Shown: in pieces, positions 42,852 through 55,791 of the stretch
Numbering within the stretch: the first letter of the stretch is position 1
How the letters are laid out: each line of letters opens with the position of its first letter
Source: Hericium rajendrae
Taxonomy: Eukaryota > Basidiomycota > Agaricomycetes > Russulales > Hericiaceae
NCBI GenBank assembly: GCA_033439255.1
Contig: CM065878.1
Coordinates: 558,001 to 622,000 of the forward strand
Length of the DNA stretch: 64,000 nt
Direction: 5' to 3'
Position numbers and translations under genes: made by a program
The notes under the pieces: model-generated
What the model saw: the letters and a program-made list of their open reading frames with translations, nothing else
Databases searched by the model: none
Told to the model about the DNA's origin: nothing

Positions 42852-43103
42852 CTGAACACCTGCTACACAAGAAGTTACCTTTGCTATTTTACCAAGGCAA
42901 GTCACCTTTCCCAACTCACACCCCACTCGAAGGGCTGCCGTTGGCAACTGTGCTTGCTCGGAGGCAGTGGGTGTGTTGTTACATCACAGTGACAGGCATG
43001 TGTGACAGTCGATGTCCATGATGCAAATCGGATGAGAAGTAGCTTTTGAGTGTGTATATATGTACAGGGTAGTATGAAGAAGGTGTATATTGGTTTGTAG
43101 AGC
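42852..43103. other. No gene seen
   Basis: A remnant of copia leader followed by unassigned sequence. No open frame or repeat of interest. Confidence 0.4.
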
Positions 43104-44695
43104 TTAGTACATGCCGACGGAGGAGATAGAGCGATGGTGTAACATGGAGTTTAGCCTCACCATTTGGCGAGCATAGGTATAAATATGAGTAAACATATGT
43201 GCGAGGACAATAGTTGGAGGTCCTTTTTGAAGGAGAAAAACATCAATTTTATTTCCATGCAAAGTACAGGATATGTCGTGTGTCGCTAGGAAGGCTAATG
43301 TTACAAAGATTTTTTTTCTGGGGTGTACAAAATTTTCATTTTTTTTTCTGTGTATGGTTTTCAATGGGATGGTTGCAAAATCTATACAAGCAATGTTAGT
43401 GTTTGATGGACTCGCAAAGGATATGAAAGAGCCATTACCATTGCATTGTGCTTTTTTTGTTTAGTCAATTCGCTGTTTCTTCTTTGCGAGGAGATGAGCC
43501 GGTGCTTCATACGCTCGTTTGGCAAGAGCGGGAGGATCTTTGAGGATGGTGATGTAGGTGATGTCTGCATAGAAGTTGTCTTTTCTGTTGCGGAATGTGT
43601 CGTGAGACAGTGTGAAAGCAATTACGACCACAGCACCGATGAGCCATTTATTGTATAGAGGTGGTACGGCTCAGCTGTCTTGTTCAAAGATGGAAATGGG
43701 TCTGCCGATGTAGAACTTGGACCTGGTCTCGATGTTGGTCTTGTTATCCTGAAGTAGTTGGGAAAGCATGGATTGGCATTCTTTGTTCTTGCATTTCCAC
43801 TTCTCCATGTGCATCTGTGGATCAAGGCCAGCAGAATCTGTTAAAACGATAGTGAGCAAGGGAATATGATATGTGACATAGAATCAGACCAAGTCGCTGT
43901 TACTCTGCTTCGAAATCAGCATGGTTTTTGAAGAGCTGTATCATGGACAGTCAGTGAGACATGTGGATAAGTGATGGACATTTTTTTTTACTTGGAAGAC
44001 TGTGTGTCGCAGATGGAGTGTGTTTTGCTTGAGGTCAACTGGTTTGTTGACTACGGTGCTTTGCACTTTGAGCGTGCCAATGATTTTGTTGATGACTGCG
44101 AGATTCTGCTTTCACATCTCCTTTGTCTTGTTAGAATAGTCGCTGTCGACAATATCCACCCGAGCTCAGCTTTTATTGAATTCCGATGAATATGTACTGT
44201 TTGTCGACCATGCACCATCAGAAGAGAGATAGGATCCCATCGGAGAAACCTTTCCACAGTACGAAGGGGAGCTTCGATAGCAGGGTCATCTTTGGATGCA
44301 TGAGCTTGGATAAGTTTATGAACGAGGCCTTCTTCGTACCACTCAACATGCGACAGGAGGTTGGGATTGCTGGCAAACAGTGTGGTGTTTGTGACATTGT
44401 CGATTATCTCATCAATAGTGAGTGGAACAGAGTTCTGTAAAAAGGAGGTGAGGGCATATTGATTGTAGGGTAAGAGACTGACCATGTCGGCCTCGTTGTC
44501 AGACATGATGGTGGTAGTGAAGAAGAAGTCAGCTGTGGCGGCAAGGTTGAGTTTGAAGATAGGAGATATGTTCGGTCCCATACTATTGTTGTCAGCACTC
44601 ACCTTGGTTGTGATTGTTGCCTTCATCCTCATTGTTATGGCTAGCATGCTCGATATTTGATCTGCTCTGGAAAAGTTAACTGCATCAGAAATCAC
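43104..44695 (-). pseudogene. Unrecognised multi-exon gene remnant, possibly host-derived
   Basis: Several minus-strand frames look like exons: 44695-44090 (MISDAVNFSRADQISSML..., about 200 residues), 43859-43675 after a TTTAACAG acceptor (DSAGLDPQMHMEKWKCKN...), a hydrophobic segment (NKWLIGAVVVIAFTLSHDTF, a possible membrane helix) and a basic tail. A GTAAAAAAA donor after VFQ near 44000 supports introns. I recognise no domain. It sits between two Helitrons, which often capture host gene pieces. Frame changes after 43675 suggest decay. Confidence 0.35.
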
Positions 44696-44714
44696 ACAAG
44701 CGGGAAAGGATGTT

Positions 44715-46543
44715 ATGACCTTTTCTGCTATGGCTCACCGCCGAAAGCAAGTCATGATTGATGAAGTCATGGAGCAATCAACGGACATGCATCATATCTT
44801 CATCGAAGCAGCTACAGCAAAGAACAAGGAGCAAGAGAGATGGCATCGGGAATGGATTCGAAGGAAGAGGGAGAGGCAGGCAGAAAGTCGTTGTTCTATT
44901 CACCATCGACTGAATGCCTATGATCCTGATCAGTATCTGCAATTGCCGTCTGAAGCAGAACTGCTAAAATGTTATCAGGCATTTTGGGATGCGACATCCA
45001 ATGCTGGTGTGCAGCACTTCATATGTGCTGTATGTGGTCGTGAACAGAGGAACACAGATGTCCAATGTCATACTATGAATATGACGGCCATACCTCATCG
45101 TTCACGTCTCATTCCAGTAGTCATCAACATCCGGTACAATCTCTGATGGATGATCTGCTGCTTGTCACTGCAGGCTGCCATGGAGAAGAAGCGGATTTGT
45201 GCACATCTTGTTTTAGCTCTTTGAACAGTGACAGTAGTGAAGAATGACCACCGAAATATGCTCTTGTGAACAATCTCTGGATGGACGATCCCCCCTTCGA
45301 GTTGCATCAGTTCACCATTCCCGAATCCATTTTAATCACCACTTATTATGTCTGTGCATCAATCGTCAAATTGTATCCTAAGGATCGTCAGGGAGCTCAT
45401 GATGAAGAAGGTCTACAACGTGGTCTGCATGGCAATGTGACTACTTTCAACATGAACATGAGCAATATCACAAGCATGGTGGACAGAAGCATGTTACCAC
45501 AACATCTGCATGTCTTGCCATCTTTGCTGTCTGTCACATTTATTGGACATGGTGAAGTGAAGAAGGATTGGCTGAAGAAAACATTCCGCGTCTGGAGAAC
45601 AGTCATTTGAGATGCTTTGGTGTGGCTGAAGGAGCACAACCCTAAGTATTATGGGCACATCTCCATAGATGAAGGCTGGCTGCATTCCCTTCCTAAAGAT
45701 GACATTCCAAAGGAGATATTAGCCACTATGCGTCACGAAGAAGATGACAGCACTCTTGACCAAGAAAATGATGGCTATGTATCTGAAGACAATTCTGAGG
45801 ATGACAGAGATGCTGGTGAGTCCTCATCATTTCATATGCAACAGATATTAATGATCTTTATTCTTAAAAATTCAGATATCAGTGATGAAAGCAATGAAGC
45901 AGGTGTCATACCATTGCAGTTCCTTGGTGTTCACGACTCTGACTTAACGAATGTTCATATGGATGACCTTATGACATGGGGTCTTCAAAACCTTGCTGAA
46001 GGTGGTGGTTCCTGTGAAGGAACTTATGCTGTGTGGCATAGTCATCAAGCTGTCCATGATTTTGACGGAGGTCGCAACAATGTCAATCAGAACATAAATG
46101 TGTGGGAGAAAGCTTATCTGGTGCTCTTTCCCTATGGCAGGGGTGGGTTAGAAGCAAAATGGGCTGTTGCATTGTCTTTAACAGAACAGATGCATTGGGC
46201 TCTGCAGTTCCATGACCGCCATTTTTGTACACATCCTATGTTCATTTTCCATGTCTTCGGGCTTCTTCAACATTGGCAAGCCTTGTTGTCAGCTTGCATT
46301 CAAATGTGCCATCGAGACTTCAATGCAATCACATGCAAGCTTTTGTCAATTACAATACAAGATCTGGAGCATGCCGCACAACAGGAAAGGATGAACTTAC
46401 CCATTTCGAACAATGCTATCAAGGTCTTGCGTAGACATGTGCGAGTGACAATGTCTCATATCATGGGTTTGGATGCATCGTGCAAAAGGAATAGGAGTAA
46501 AATATGGTCAAACACTGTTCAAGAAGGACCACCGTCAATATGA
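44715..46543 (+). pseudogene. Helitron 2 N-terminal region (Helitron-like N domain)
   Basis: It begins MAHRRKQVMIDEVMEQ and includes a coiled-coil Arg/Lys/Glu stretch (RWHREWIRRKRERQAESR), a Cys motif (FICAVCGREQRNTDVQC), a DUF6570-like middle (PKYALVNNLWMDDPPFELHQ; LPSLLSVTFIGHGEVKKDWL; VWLKEHNPKYYGHISIDEG) and the Helitron-like N domain (NVWEKAYLVLFPYGRGGLEA; FHDRHFCTHPMFIFHVFGLL). Stops at 45147, 45247, 45608 and 46541 interrupt it. Confidence 0.75.
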
Positions 46544-47865
46544 GCGACTATAAATGGAGACAATCTGAATGACCCTATTGCTCAAGTGTTTGCTGGACAG
46601 GAAATAGATATGGATCACTTTTCGGCAACATTTGGCCCAGACAAGAAACAATGTGCACAAATTATTGCAGGAGATCTGTACACAATGGCAAAGTTCTTCT
46701 GATTTCTGGTGGATGCCATTCTCGAACAGCTCCTGCAAATAAAAGTGTCTGGCCAATTGGTTTCATCAAACCAGGGAAAGTTTGGTTGCATAGTGGCTTA
46801 CTTTGGAGTGGTTGAGAGCCAAGGAAGGGGCACTCTACACCTGCATATCTTGATCTGGTTGAAGGATACTCCTCCCCCTGCTGAGATTCATCACATGCTT
46901 TCGACTGAAGAATTTTGAGAACGAGTAAAGAGGTACATTGAAGCCAACTTTTGAGCTCACCTTGATGGCATGTCCTCATATGAGGACCTACAAGCTATTC
47001 TGAAAGACCATGAAGTCGCATACTCTCATCTGCCTAATCCCTATGAGGACAATTATGCTCAGCGTGCAGAAGAAATGGAGAGAAAGGTGGTTTGTACGAA
47101 GCAAATGCATATGTGCAAGCCTGGAAGCTGCTTGAAATACAATTGTGGTCATCTGATCTGCAAGCGACGGGCACCTTGGCCTCCATTGAATGAGGTTACA
47201 ATTGATGCCGAAGGTACTTGGAAGCCAAAACAGACATACGAATTTTTCAATACGTGGATGCCATGGGTGTCTGTTAATATTCACTGCAACTGCGATGGAC
47301 AATTGCTGACAAATGGCGATGAAACACGAGGAATAACTTGTTACACCACTCAATATTCTATGAAGAAACAGGGCTGTGGATATAATACATCTGCTATATT
47401 AGCAGATGGTTTGGTTTGGCACTTCAAGGACAATGCATATGTTGGAGACTTATGCAATCACCAACATATGTTGCTTCTATGGGCTGCAAATATTCTGAAT
47501 TGTGAACAAGAAATTGCGGCACCTCTGGTTGTTTCTTATCTAATGGGTTGGGGGGATATGTTCGAGTCCCATCACTACACCAGTGTAATACTGGTCATCC
47601 TTTGTGTCACAGCTTGTGAAGACATACCCACATATAAACACGTGCACGGAGCAGCAAACAAATTAGTCAGTTTTTGCCTGCATAAATTGATAGAATATGT
47701 ACTGATCTTGTCATGGACAGGTCATCTGAGTCATCTAGTGAAACCACTGCGATGGGAGATACAGATGAGACAGTTGCTGAATCTGCAGTAAGGATTAGAC
47801 TTGGACTTGTAGCATGATCTTATTATTTACGTACTATCATAGGCTGATGCTGGTAATGAGAACTG
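46544..47865 (+). pseudogene. Helitron 2 Rep (HUH endonuclease) domain
   Basis: LNDPIAQVFAGQEIDMDHF leads into the HUH motif ESQGRGTLHLHILIWLKDTP near 46830. The Tyr region reads CYTTQYSMKKQGCGYNTSAI with Tyr residues in the usual spacing. TGA codons at about 46700, 46916 and 46951 interrupt; the last two fall at Arg positions (EEFRERVKRYIEANFRAH in the family). The frame weakens after 47791. Confidence 0.8.
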
Positions 47866-49206
47866 TGTTGAAAATGGCAAGTGCAGTGACAACGGAATAA
47901 AATGACATGTCTAAATTGGGACGTTGATGACACCAGTAAGTACTCGTAGATAAGGTTTAAGGACTTCAGCAAAGCCCGATGGCTGCTGTAATTACTGAAT
48001 CTAACACTCCTACATAATGAGGCAACCATTGGCAAAAAGTAACAATTAAAAGAGGTGAAGGAAAGGTTCATCAACTTGTGCAGATTGAGCAGACTCCTCA
48101 CCATTGCTCTCCACAAACCTGACATGAGACTGACTGGATGGACAGACCCTTGCCATATGACCTTTCCCACCACAGGTGTAGCAGGTAATGTCCTTGCTGG
48201 ATGACCCTGTGAACCGGGTCTGCCTGGCAATCAGGGCTTGGTCGGATACTGAGCGCCTGTCCTGGGAACGGCTGAGCTAAGACTCCAGGCCGGAGATACG
48301 TGACATGACACTGCTAAGAGTGAGATCAGAAAAAGGGATTCCATCGAGGGCAGTGACAATTGACTGATACTCCTCAGGGAGATCATCGGTGATGATGAGG
48401 ATGATGTCGATGTCCTGGACAGGAACAGGGGAATGGGATAGCTCAAGGGCTGTGGAATGGACACGACCAGTCCAATCCATGGTGGACTCAGACTCGAGCT
48501 TGGCCATACTGAAGAAGCGATGTCGAAGGGAGAGGATGTGATTGACAGACCCAGAGCAATGAATATCCTGCAAAGTCTTCCACATAAGCCTTGGATCCTC
48601 CAAACCCACAATGAAAGGCATCTGAGAGGACTCAATACTCAGTGTGATCTTTGAGTGTGCCTGCTGCCTCTTCTTCTCCCTTGCCTGAACTGCCTTCACA
48701 CCTCTGGGCACCAGCCCTGACACCTCTGGCCCAACAACCTCCCACAGATCTGCTGCAATAAGAAGTGCCTCCATGACTGTCCTCCACTGCACATAGTTGC
48801 CCTCCTTCAGCTTGTCAATACGTTCAGTGGACTGCATGATGGTGATGTCAAAAAGAATGACTGAAAAGGATAGGAAATAGAGAGAGGGACTGCTGAATGA
48901 CAAGTGATCAGGCCGAACATGGTTGATGCATGATTACCGGTCATTGCAAGCGATTGGTTCGAGGATGAAGCACAAGGAATGGAGCAGGTGTCAAAACAAG
49001 CCTGATGTAGACCGCAGAATATGAGCAAGAATGACAAGAGTTAGGAATGGGCAGGGCCCATAACCTGTTGAAAATGGCGAGCGCAGTGACAACGGAATAA
49101 AATGACACATCTAAATTGGGACGTTGATGACACCGGTAAGTACTCGTAGATAAGGTTTAAGGACTTCGGCAAAGCCTGATGGCTGCTGTAATTACCGAAT
49201 CTAACA
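47866..49206 (-). mobile_element. Gag-only LTR element (TR-GAG type), 141-bp LTRs, TSD AACTG
   Basis: 141-bp LTRs at 47866-48006 and 49066-49206 are flanked by a perfect 5-bp duplication AACTG (47861-47865, 49207-49211). The interior of about 1.06 kb encodes only a copia-type Gag on the minus strand and has a half-tRNA initiator-Met primer site (49065-49051). No protease, integrase or RT. It would need the enzymes of an autonomous copia relative. Confidence 0.88.
48060..48838 (-). pseudogene. Copia-type Gag of the gag-only element
   Basis: Start chosen at Met 48838 (MQSTERIDKLKEGNYVQWRT), the usual start of a UBN2/copia Gag; an upstream in-frame Met exists at 48903. The core is typical (MPFIVGLEDPRLMWKTLQDI; DLPEEYQSIVTALDGIPFSD). 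A TAG near 48278 separates it from an in-frame CCHC knuckle CYTCGGKGHMARVC at about 48165-48205, and the frame ends near 48060. With only one stop it is the best preserved retroelement ORF here. Confidence 0.8.
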
Positions 49207-51802
49207 AACTGTATTCTCATTCTACTGCAATCAGGAGGTGTTCAGATGCAAAACCAGGTGACAGATTACATGCACCGTGGCTCAACCTGCGATGCATACA
49301 ATGTTATGCAGTTCTTCAAAGATACGTATGAGGTTAAGCGTGAAGCTGCTCGTGAGTGACAATCTAATGTTGGACATCCTCAGAATGAGTGCATACCTTA
49401 TCTTTCCGATCATCCTCAAAGCGCAGAGAAGGAACATATTATCTGAACCACCGGTCACAATACTATTCCTGACTTCAACGGACCTTGGTTTCCAACAGAC
49501 GACGACCCAAACCTTCATGCATTTTATTGTGCATCAATGCTCATGCTTTTCAAACCATGGCAGGTGATCAATGATCTGAAAGATAATACTGAAACATGGG
49601 AGAGTGCATTTGATAACTTCTATTCAAATGTGTCAATGGAGATTCGGAGGATGATCGGCAACATCCAGCTTTATCACAATTCAAAGAATACTGCTGATGC
49701 TGATGATGACGTGGATGAAGGTCAAGGAACGTCAGCATCTCGAGTCGATATCAGGATAATGATGCTGATGATGAACCATTTCTTGAACCCAATCACCCAT
49801 CTACTATGACCATCACTGAAGAGATGATTGAAGCGGCACAAACAAGGCAAGTGAGCGGTCGAGACAGATTGTATGTCAGAGAAGCCATTACCATCGCAAG
49901 AATGAAAGGACTTCTTCCTGAGAAGACCGACATGAACTACCCCACACTTCCATCACCTCATGTTGCAACAGGAAGTGACCTGTGCAATCTTCTGCAATGG
50001 CAAGCTCAGCTTGACAATCAAAATACTGATCAAAATAATACGGACGATCATGACAGCTCACGAAGCAACACACCCAATGGTGCCAGGGTCAATCGCAGAG
50101 GGCATAACGCATATGCTTCCGTGGGATTGGTCGAACATAACATGGAAATGGCTGAAGCACCACTCAATGCTGTCGAGCCAAATTGATTGCTTTCTGATCA
50201 AAGACAGGCATTCGACATTATTTGTTGGCATGTTGAGAAAACGCGATCAGAAGAAGATGTACCTCAATTGCTCATGCAAATCCAAGGCGAAGGCAGCACT
50301 GGGAAGTCAAAAGTCATCCAAACCGTCACAAATTTCTTTGCACAGGAAGGCTTGAAGGATATCCTGCTTAAAGGTGCCTATACAGGCATTGCTGCTTCTC
50401 TCATAGATGAAAAAATGATGCATATTCTGGCTAGCATTCCTCGTAAAGGTGGTGCAGTCTCAGAATCTGCAAAAGATAAGCTTCGAAGGCTGTGGAAGAA
50501 TGTGGAATACCTTATACTGGACGAATGCTCTATGTTCTCTCGAGCATTCTTCACCCTTCTGTCAAGAAATATCTCTATCGCGAAGGCAGATGAGATGAAC
50601 GATAAGCCTTTTGGCAGTGTTCACGTAATTCTATGCAGCGACTTCCATCAGTTTCCACCGATCATGGGTAGCAGTAAAGTTGCCTTGTATCATCCTGCGC
50701 AACCAGGTCGGGAGTCTGCGGAAGAATCCTTGGGACGTTCCATATACAAGGAATTTCAAACTGTAGTTTTGTTACAGGAGCAAGTAAGTACCTTTCCAAT
50801 ATTGATGGCAATACTCACCGCATCATTTAAGGTCTGAGTGCAAGACCCCGTTTGGCTAAATTTTCTCCAACAACTTCACTGCAGAGAAGTCGAAAATAAT
50901 GATTTGCGCATGTTAAATGATCTTGTCATTTCTACAACAGATGATGCAGAGTCAGCATTCAATGAGCCTCCATGGAATTCAGCATACCTCATCACTCCAT
51001 GACATGCCATATGCCTCGCCTGCAACGAAGAAGCTATGTACAATCATTGTCACATGGTGCAAACACAACTGTTTATTTGCCCGGCCGAAGACAGATCATC
51101 TGGCAGAGAGCTCTTCCTCGTCGAGAGATATGCAATTGCTATGAAGAAGCCATCAAAAGACTCGAAACACAACAAAAATGCCAATCTACCAAACATTATC
51201 AATTTAGCAAAAGGCATGAAAGTAATGGTCACCTTGAATGTCAACACTGAACTTGATGTCACAAATGGAGTGAGAGGCAAAGTTGTTGATATTGTGCTGG
51301 ACGAAGATGAGACAATTCCAGAAGATGCAAATGAATGCAAAATATTGCACCTGCCTGCATACATCCTTGTCAAACTTGACTGAATGCATGCGACCCTGCC
51401 CAATCTACTGCAATCTGTTATTCCAGTGGTCCCAATGAAGCAGTCTTTCAAGATATCTGTACCAAACTCAAATGGTCAAACTAGCCAATGCACGATTCAA
51501 TGGAGACAATACCCATTAACACCAGCATATGCGTTCACCGACTACCGCTCGCAGGGTCAAACACTCGACTATGTCATCGTTGATATTGCTCCACCTCCGT
51601 CTGGACGAAGTTAGACATGTTCAACATTTATGTCGCATTGTCAAGGAGCTCCGGACAAGACACCATTCGCTTACTGCGACCATTCGACGAGCGTGTTTTA
51701 ACTGGTCCAATCGACGCTCACCTACAAGACTGCAATGACTGGTTAGAAGAGTTAGACCATGCAACAAAAGTGTGGTGGCAGCGAATGACGGACGACGCGT
51801 AG
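49207..51802 (+). pseudogene. Helitron 2 linker and PIF1-type helicase
   Basis: After the gag-only element the frame resumes at NQVTDYMHRGSTCDAYNVMQ. Helicase motifs follow from 50187: Walker A (MQIQGEGSTGKSKVIQ), Ia (KGAYTGIAASLIDEK), II (YLILDECSM), III (HVILCSDFHQFPPI), a GMKVMVTLNVNTELDVTNG segment, VI (YAFTDYRSQGQTLDYVIVDI) and NIYVALSRSSGQDTIRLLRP. Stops at 50184, 51001, 51381 and 51612; at least two match Arg positions of the family. An intron or break lies near 50785-50835. Confidence 0.83.
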
Positions 51803-52410
51803 ATGTCAGAAAATGTGTCGAACATCAAAGTAAAATACAAACTCGTAGTAGCACGAACACCAGACGAACGAAAGATTTCCATCAGAAGTGATGATGAACG
51901 ATCGATAAGCTGACAAACACTGTATGACAAAGAGGTAGCAGAAAAGGAAATGTTTACTATAAAAGTCCTTTGTTTGTTCAGATGCTGTGCCTGCAGGTTT
52001 TTGGGTCACATTGTGAGGTGCGTGTGCTTGCTCTCCGAGCAAGGACTTGGAGTTCTTCAATGCACTGCCATCGTGCTCTCGCCCTTCAGGGTTACATGAG
52101 CATCAACAATGGAAGCATGGCAATGCTAGAAGCCGGCATGAGTCCACCTGTCTGTGCTCCCTCTGTGCACTTACTATATGTACAATACATGAGGCGTCAA
52201 GGCTCGTGTCCTTGCTTCACCCTCTACTGTAGTAGGCAAGCATCAGGAAGCCGGCGTGATGCTATAAGGGATGTGAACGGTTGGCTATTGCCCTTAAGTG
52301 GGAATAGTTTTGGTGTCCCAATCCTGAGGGAGGTGGTCAATCCACCCAGGAGCACCTGTACAACTGCACATCTCATACCTTACAAATACTATAAGTGTAC
52401 ATGAACACAG
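51803..52410. other. No gene seen; possible copia leader
   Basis: Unassigned sequence between the Helitron and the copia gag. It has a weak TATA-like TACTATAAAAGTCC at 51954. I could not find an LTR start here. Confidence 0.35.
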
Positions 52411-53956
52411 ATGGGACAGGATCTTATGATCCTGGCTAGAGATACAGCACATGGGGTTGGTTTCGCCTTGAACTTCTTAAAGAACTTGGGTCTGACTGCT
52501 CCTCAACCCAGATATTCACCCAAACACACTATGATATACTCCCCTGTGGATTCATTCATTTGGATGGCTCCAACTACCAGTCATGGGCTCCAATCATGAC
52601 TGACTTCTTCCAGACCAAGCATCTGTGGAAGTACATTGGCAAGACCACCTCCACTCCTTCACCTGTGGATCCCACAGCACCAACCACCACTGAGAGAGAG
52701 AGGCTGTAGACAAATTCAATGAGGATAACGAGCAAGCACTTGGTTATTTGAAGATGGTATGTGTTTCTGCTGTCCGTGACAAGATTAAAGCCAGAACATT
52801 TTCTGAACTGGCTTGGGACGACCTTAAAAAGCTCTACAATAAGATGAACAATCACCAGGCCTTCACTCTCTTTGACCTCTACCTCTCTCGTTGTTTTACT
52901 GAATCAGAGAAGATGCAGGACCAGATCAACTCCTTTAACCAGGAGTATGATGTCCTCAAAACTGCTGGCTGGAAGATTGACAATCTCCAGCATGGCTACT
53001 TCATCCTAAAAGCACTCCCTCCTTCCTACAAGAACTTCTTTGAGGTCACCCTTAATTCCTACGCTGACCTCTCCACTGCCACATCTCAGGACTTCATCAC
53101 CAGAATCCTTGCTCAGGAGGATGGAAAGAAGGCAGATGCAGTCGTCGCTCAGGTTAATTACCAGACTGCCTCTTTGTCTAAGAAACCACAGACAAAGAAG
53201 AAGGGCAAGTGTCACTACTGTCAAAAGTTGGGGCACTTTGAGTCAGACTGTAGGAAGAAGCAGGCAGACCAGAAAAAGAAAGGCGATGGTGGAAAGACTA
53301 GTAGTAAACCCTCTGTAAATGTGATGGTTCAGACATTGCAGCACCTACCAATTGCTATCACTGTTTTCTGGTACCTGGAGTCAGATAAGAGCCGCTGGAT
53401 GTTGGACAGTGGCTGTTCCCATCATATCACACATACCCATTTGGACTGTGACCATTATGAACCTATGCAAAGTCCTGGCCATATCTCGGTCGGTGACAGC
53501 ACTGCTAGGAAGATGCCTTACTTTGGTACTGGCACGGTCAAGGGTTGGATGGATGTGGAGGGGAAGTGTGTTGCAGTTATGCTTAGCAATGTGCTTTATG
53601 CACCTAAAGCTGCACACCGGTACATATCAGTGCCTACACTGTTGAACCAGAAGTTTGATGTACTTCTACGGGGTTCTTCAGAAGTGTGTACAATAGAACA
53701 TGATGCCAGGCATTACCTATGGGATTGGCAAAAAGTTAGACAGTTTTCACTGGCTGCTACTTGAGCCTACTCCTACGGTTAATGCAGCAGTTAAGGATGC
53801 AGTCTCAGTGGACACTGCTCATGCATGCTTTGCTCATATGTCATATGGTGCTCTGAAGCGACTCATTCCTGGAGTCATGAAAGACATCGTAATTGACCAA
53901 TCCACAGTGGCTACCATGCCCTGTCATGGATGTGAGCTTGGCAAGAGCACTTGCCA
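52411..53956 (+). pseudogene. Ty1/copia Gag, protease and pre-integrase
   Basis: Gag begins in a frame near 52555 (LDGSNYQSWAPIMTDFFQ), changes frame near 52705 and continues (LKMVCVSAVRDKIKARTFSE; LQHGYFILKALPPSYKNFF), followed by a CCHC knuckle CHYCQKLGHFESDC, the copia protease motif WMLDSGCSHHITH (catalytic DSG intact), then a stop at 53762. In another frame comes the gag-pre-integrase domain (DTAHACFAHMSYGALKRL ... MPCHGCELGKSTC), ending where B is inserted. Confidence 0.83.
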
Positions 53957-55791
53957 CATCAGAAAAATCAGTTTTCTACATAGCTTCTAGCCAATGATAT
54001 GGCTCCTATGATAGTTCTATGCACTCTATGTATTTTGGCAGCACAGCCTTATAGCTCTATAAGACCTATCATAGGTTCTATAGCTGTTGGTGGTGGGTAT
54101 ATAGAGCTATGTAGTTTTGAGTGACAGCTATGCTAGCTATATAACATTATAGGGTTGCTATCAATGCTATGATTCCTATCATACCATACCTAGAACCCCA
54201 AAATATACTAAGGCAAGAGCACCTTAAGCCAATTGTCTAGGTTGAAAATATATTTAAATTATGGGCTCAGGAGTAATAAACAACAGCTAATTCTACTATA
54301 TTAAAAGTAAATAAGTAATTAGGGCCAATGCGGGCATGCATCCACGGCGCAGGAGGCCGTCGTGGGCCCGGGGCCCGTACACGAGAGTGTGTGCACTGGC
54401 CGATGCACGTGACACGAGGCGCACACGCACGAGGTGCGGCAGGCCTGCGCGCGCGAGACGGGAGGGCCGTGCACGAGGCACAACGGGGCATGCACGAGGC
54501 GCTGGGTGGCAGTGGGCCTGTGCGCGATGCGGCAGACGTGCACGCAGGAGGTGCGGGGCCCGTACGCCAGGCAGCGGGCCTGTACGCGAGGCGCGGGGCC
54601 CGTGCGCGAGATTTTGGGCCACCACGGGCTCGTGTGCGATGCGTCATGCCTGCGTGCGGGAGACGCAAGGCGCGCAGGGCGCGTGGGCGAAGCGTCGAGG
54701 GCGGCGGGCCCGTGCGTGAAGCACTGGGTTGCCACGGGCTCGTGCGTGAGGCGGCAGCCTGCACGCGAGGCGCAGGGTCTGTGCGCGAGACGCCGAGGGC
54801 GTGCGTGAGGCATCGAGGGCGTGCGCGTGAGGCGTCGAGGGTGGCAGGTCCATGCGCGAAGCGTCGGGTGGCCACGGGCCCGTGCGCGAGGCACTAGACT
54901 GCCGCGGGTTCGTGCGTGACGCGGTAACCTGCACGCAGAAAGCGCGAGGCGCGTGGAGGGGCGTGGGCGAGGGTCGAGGGCGGCGGGGCCATGCACGAGG
55001 CACAGGGCCGGGCACGAAACGTCGGGCTACTGCGAGCCCATGCGCAATGCGGCAGGCGTGCACACGAGGTGCGATGGCGTAGACGTCACGAGGACGGACA
55101 GGGCCCCGCGCGACGTGCATGCGCTGGCATGCCCATCCCAGGTCGCGGACGACCGTGCGCACTCCGCTGATCGTGGTCGTTGGAGGCGACGCGCTGGGCA
55201 CTAGCGACGTGGCGGCGACGCGACGTGGCGGCGAGGCGGCATGGCGGCAAGGTCGGCAGAGGGCAGGGTGTTGCGGGATAGGCAGCAGTCGGAGGCGAGA
55301 GGGGATGAGGGTGCGGGAGGATGAAAGAAGTCAAGAGTATCGCTCGTCGAACGAGCGATACTCTCTAGATTAGTACAAATAGATGAATTGAGACTTTTTT
55401 TACTTACCTTTGAGGCCCTCGGCATCTGACTATCCTCCTCCGGTGTTCGATCCGATGGGAGCGAGAAGAGGGATGGCGAACGGGCGAGACAGGGGAGTGA
55501 GGGTGGTAGGGACAAGACTGACTTCGATGCGCGTTCGGTGCTTACAGCCACCGAACGAGCGAAGCTACATTGTTCGAGCTTTAACAAACCAAGTAAAATC
55601 GTAACAATTCAGAGAAAAAGAATACTATGATAGATCATACAGTAAACCAGAATTAATGAGGATTCTATGTATCTACTGCACCGTGAATTGCTGAGCAGCA
55701 GCATCAACATAATAAAGTCTAGCGCCCAGTCTCTGACGCGACGCTCGGCAAGCGCCCGGCAACCACAAATCCCGGCTCCATCCGGGATTCG

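Larger units (their letters stand above)
44715..51802 (+). mobile_element. Helitron 2, Rep-helicase type, decayed
   Basis: A single ancestral Rep-helicase gene can be followed from 44715 to 51802, interrupted by a gag-only LTR element at 47866-49206. The 5' TC and 3' CTRR ends with subterminal hairpin were not identified. At least eight in-frame stops are TGA, several at positions where the family has Arg (CGA). Confidence 0.8.
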
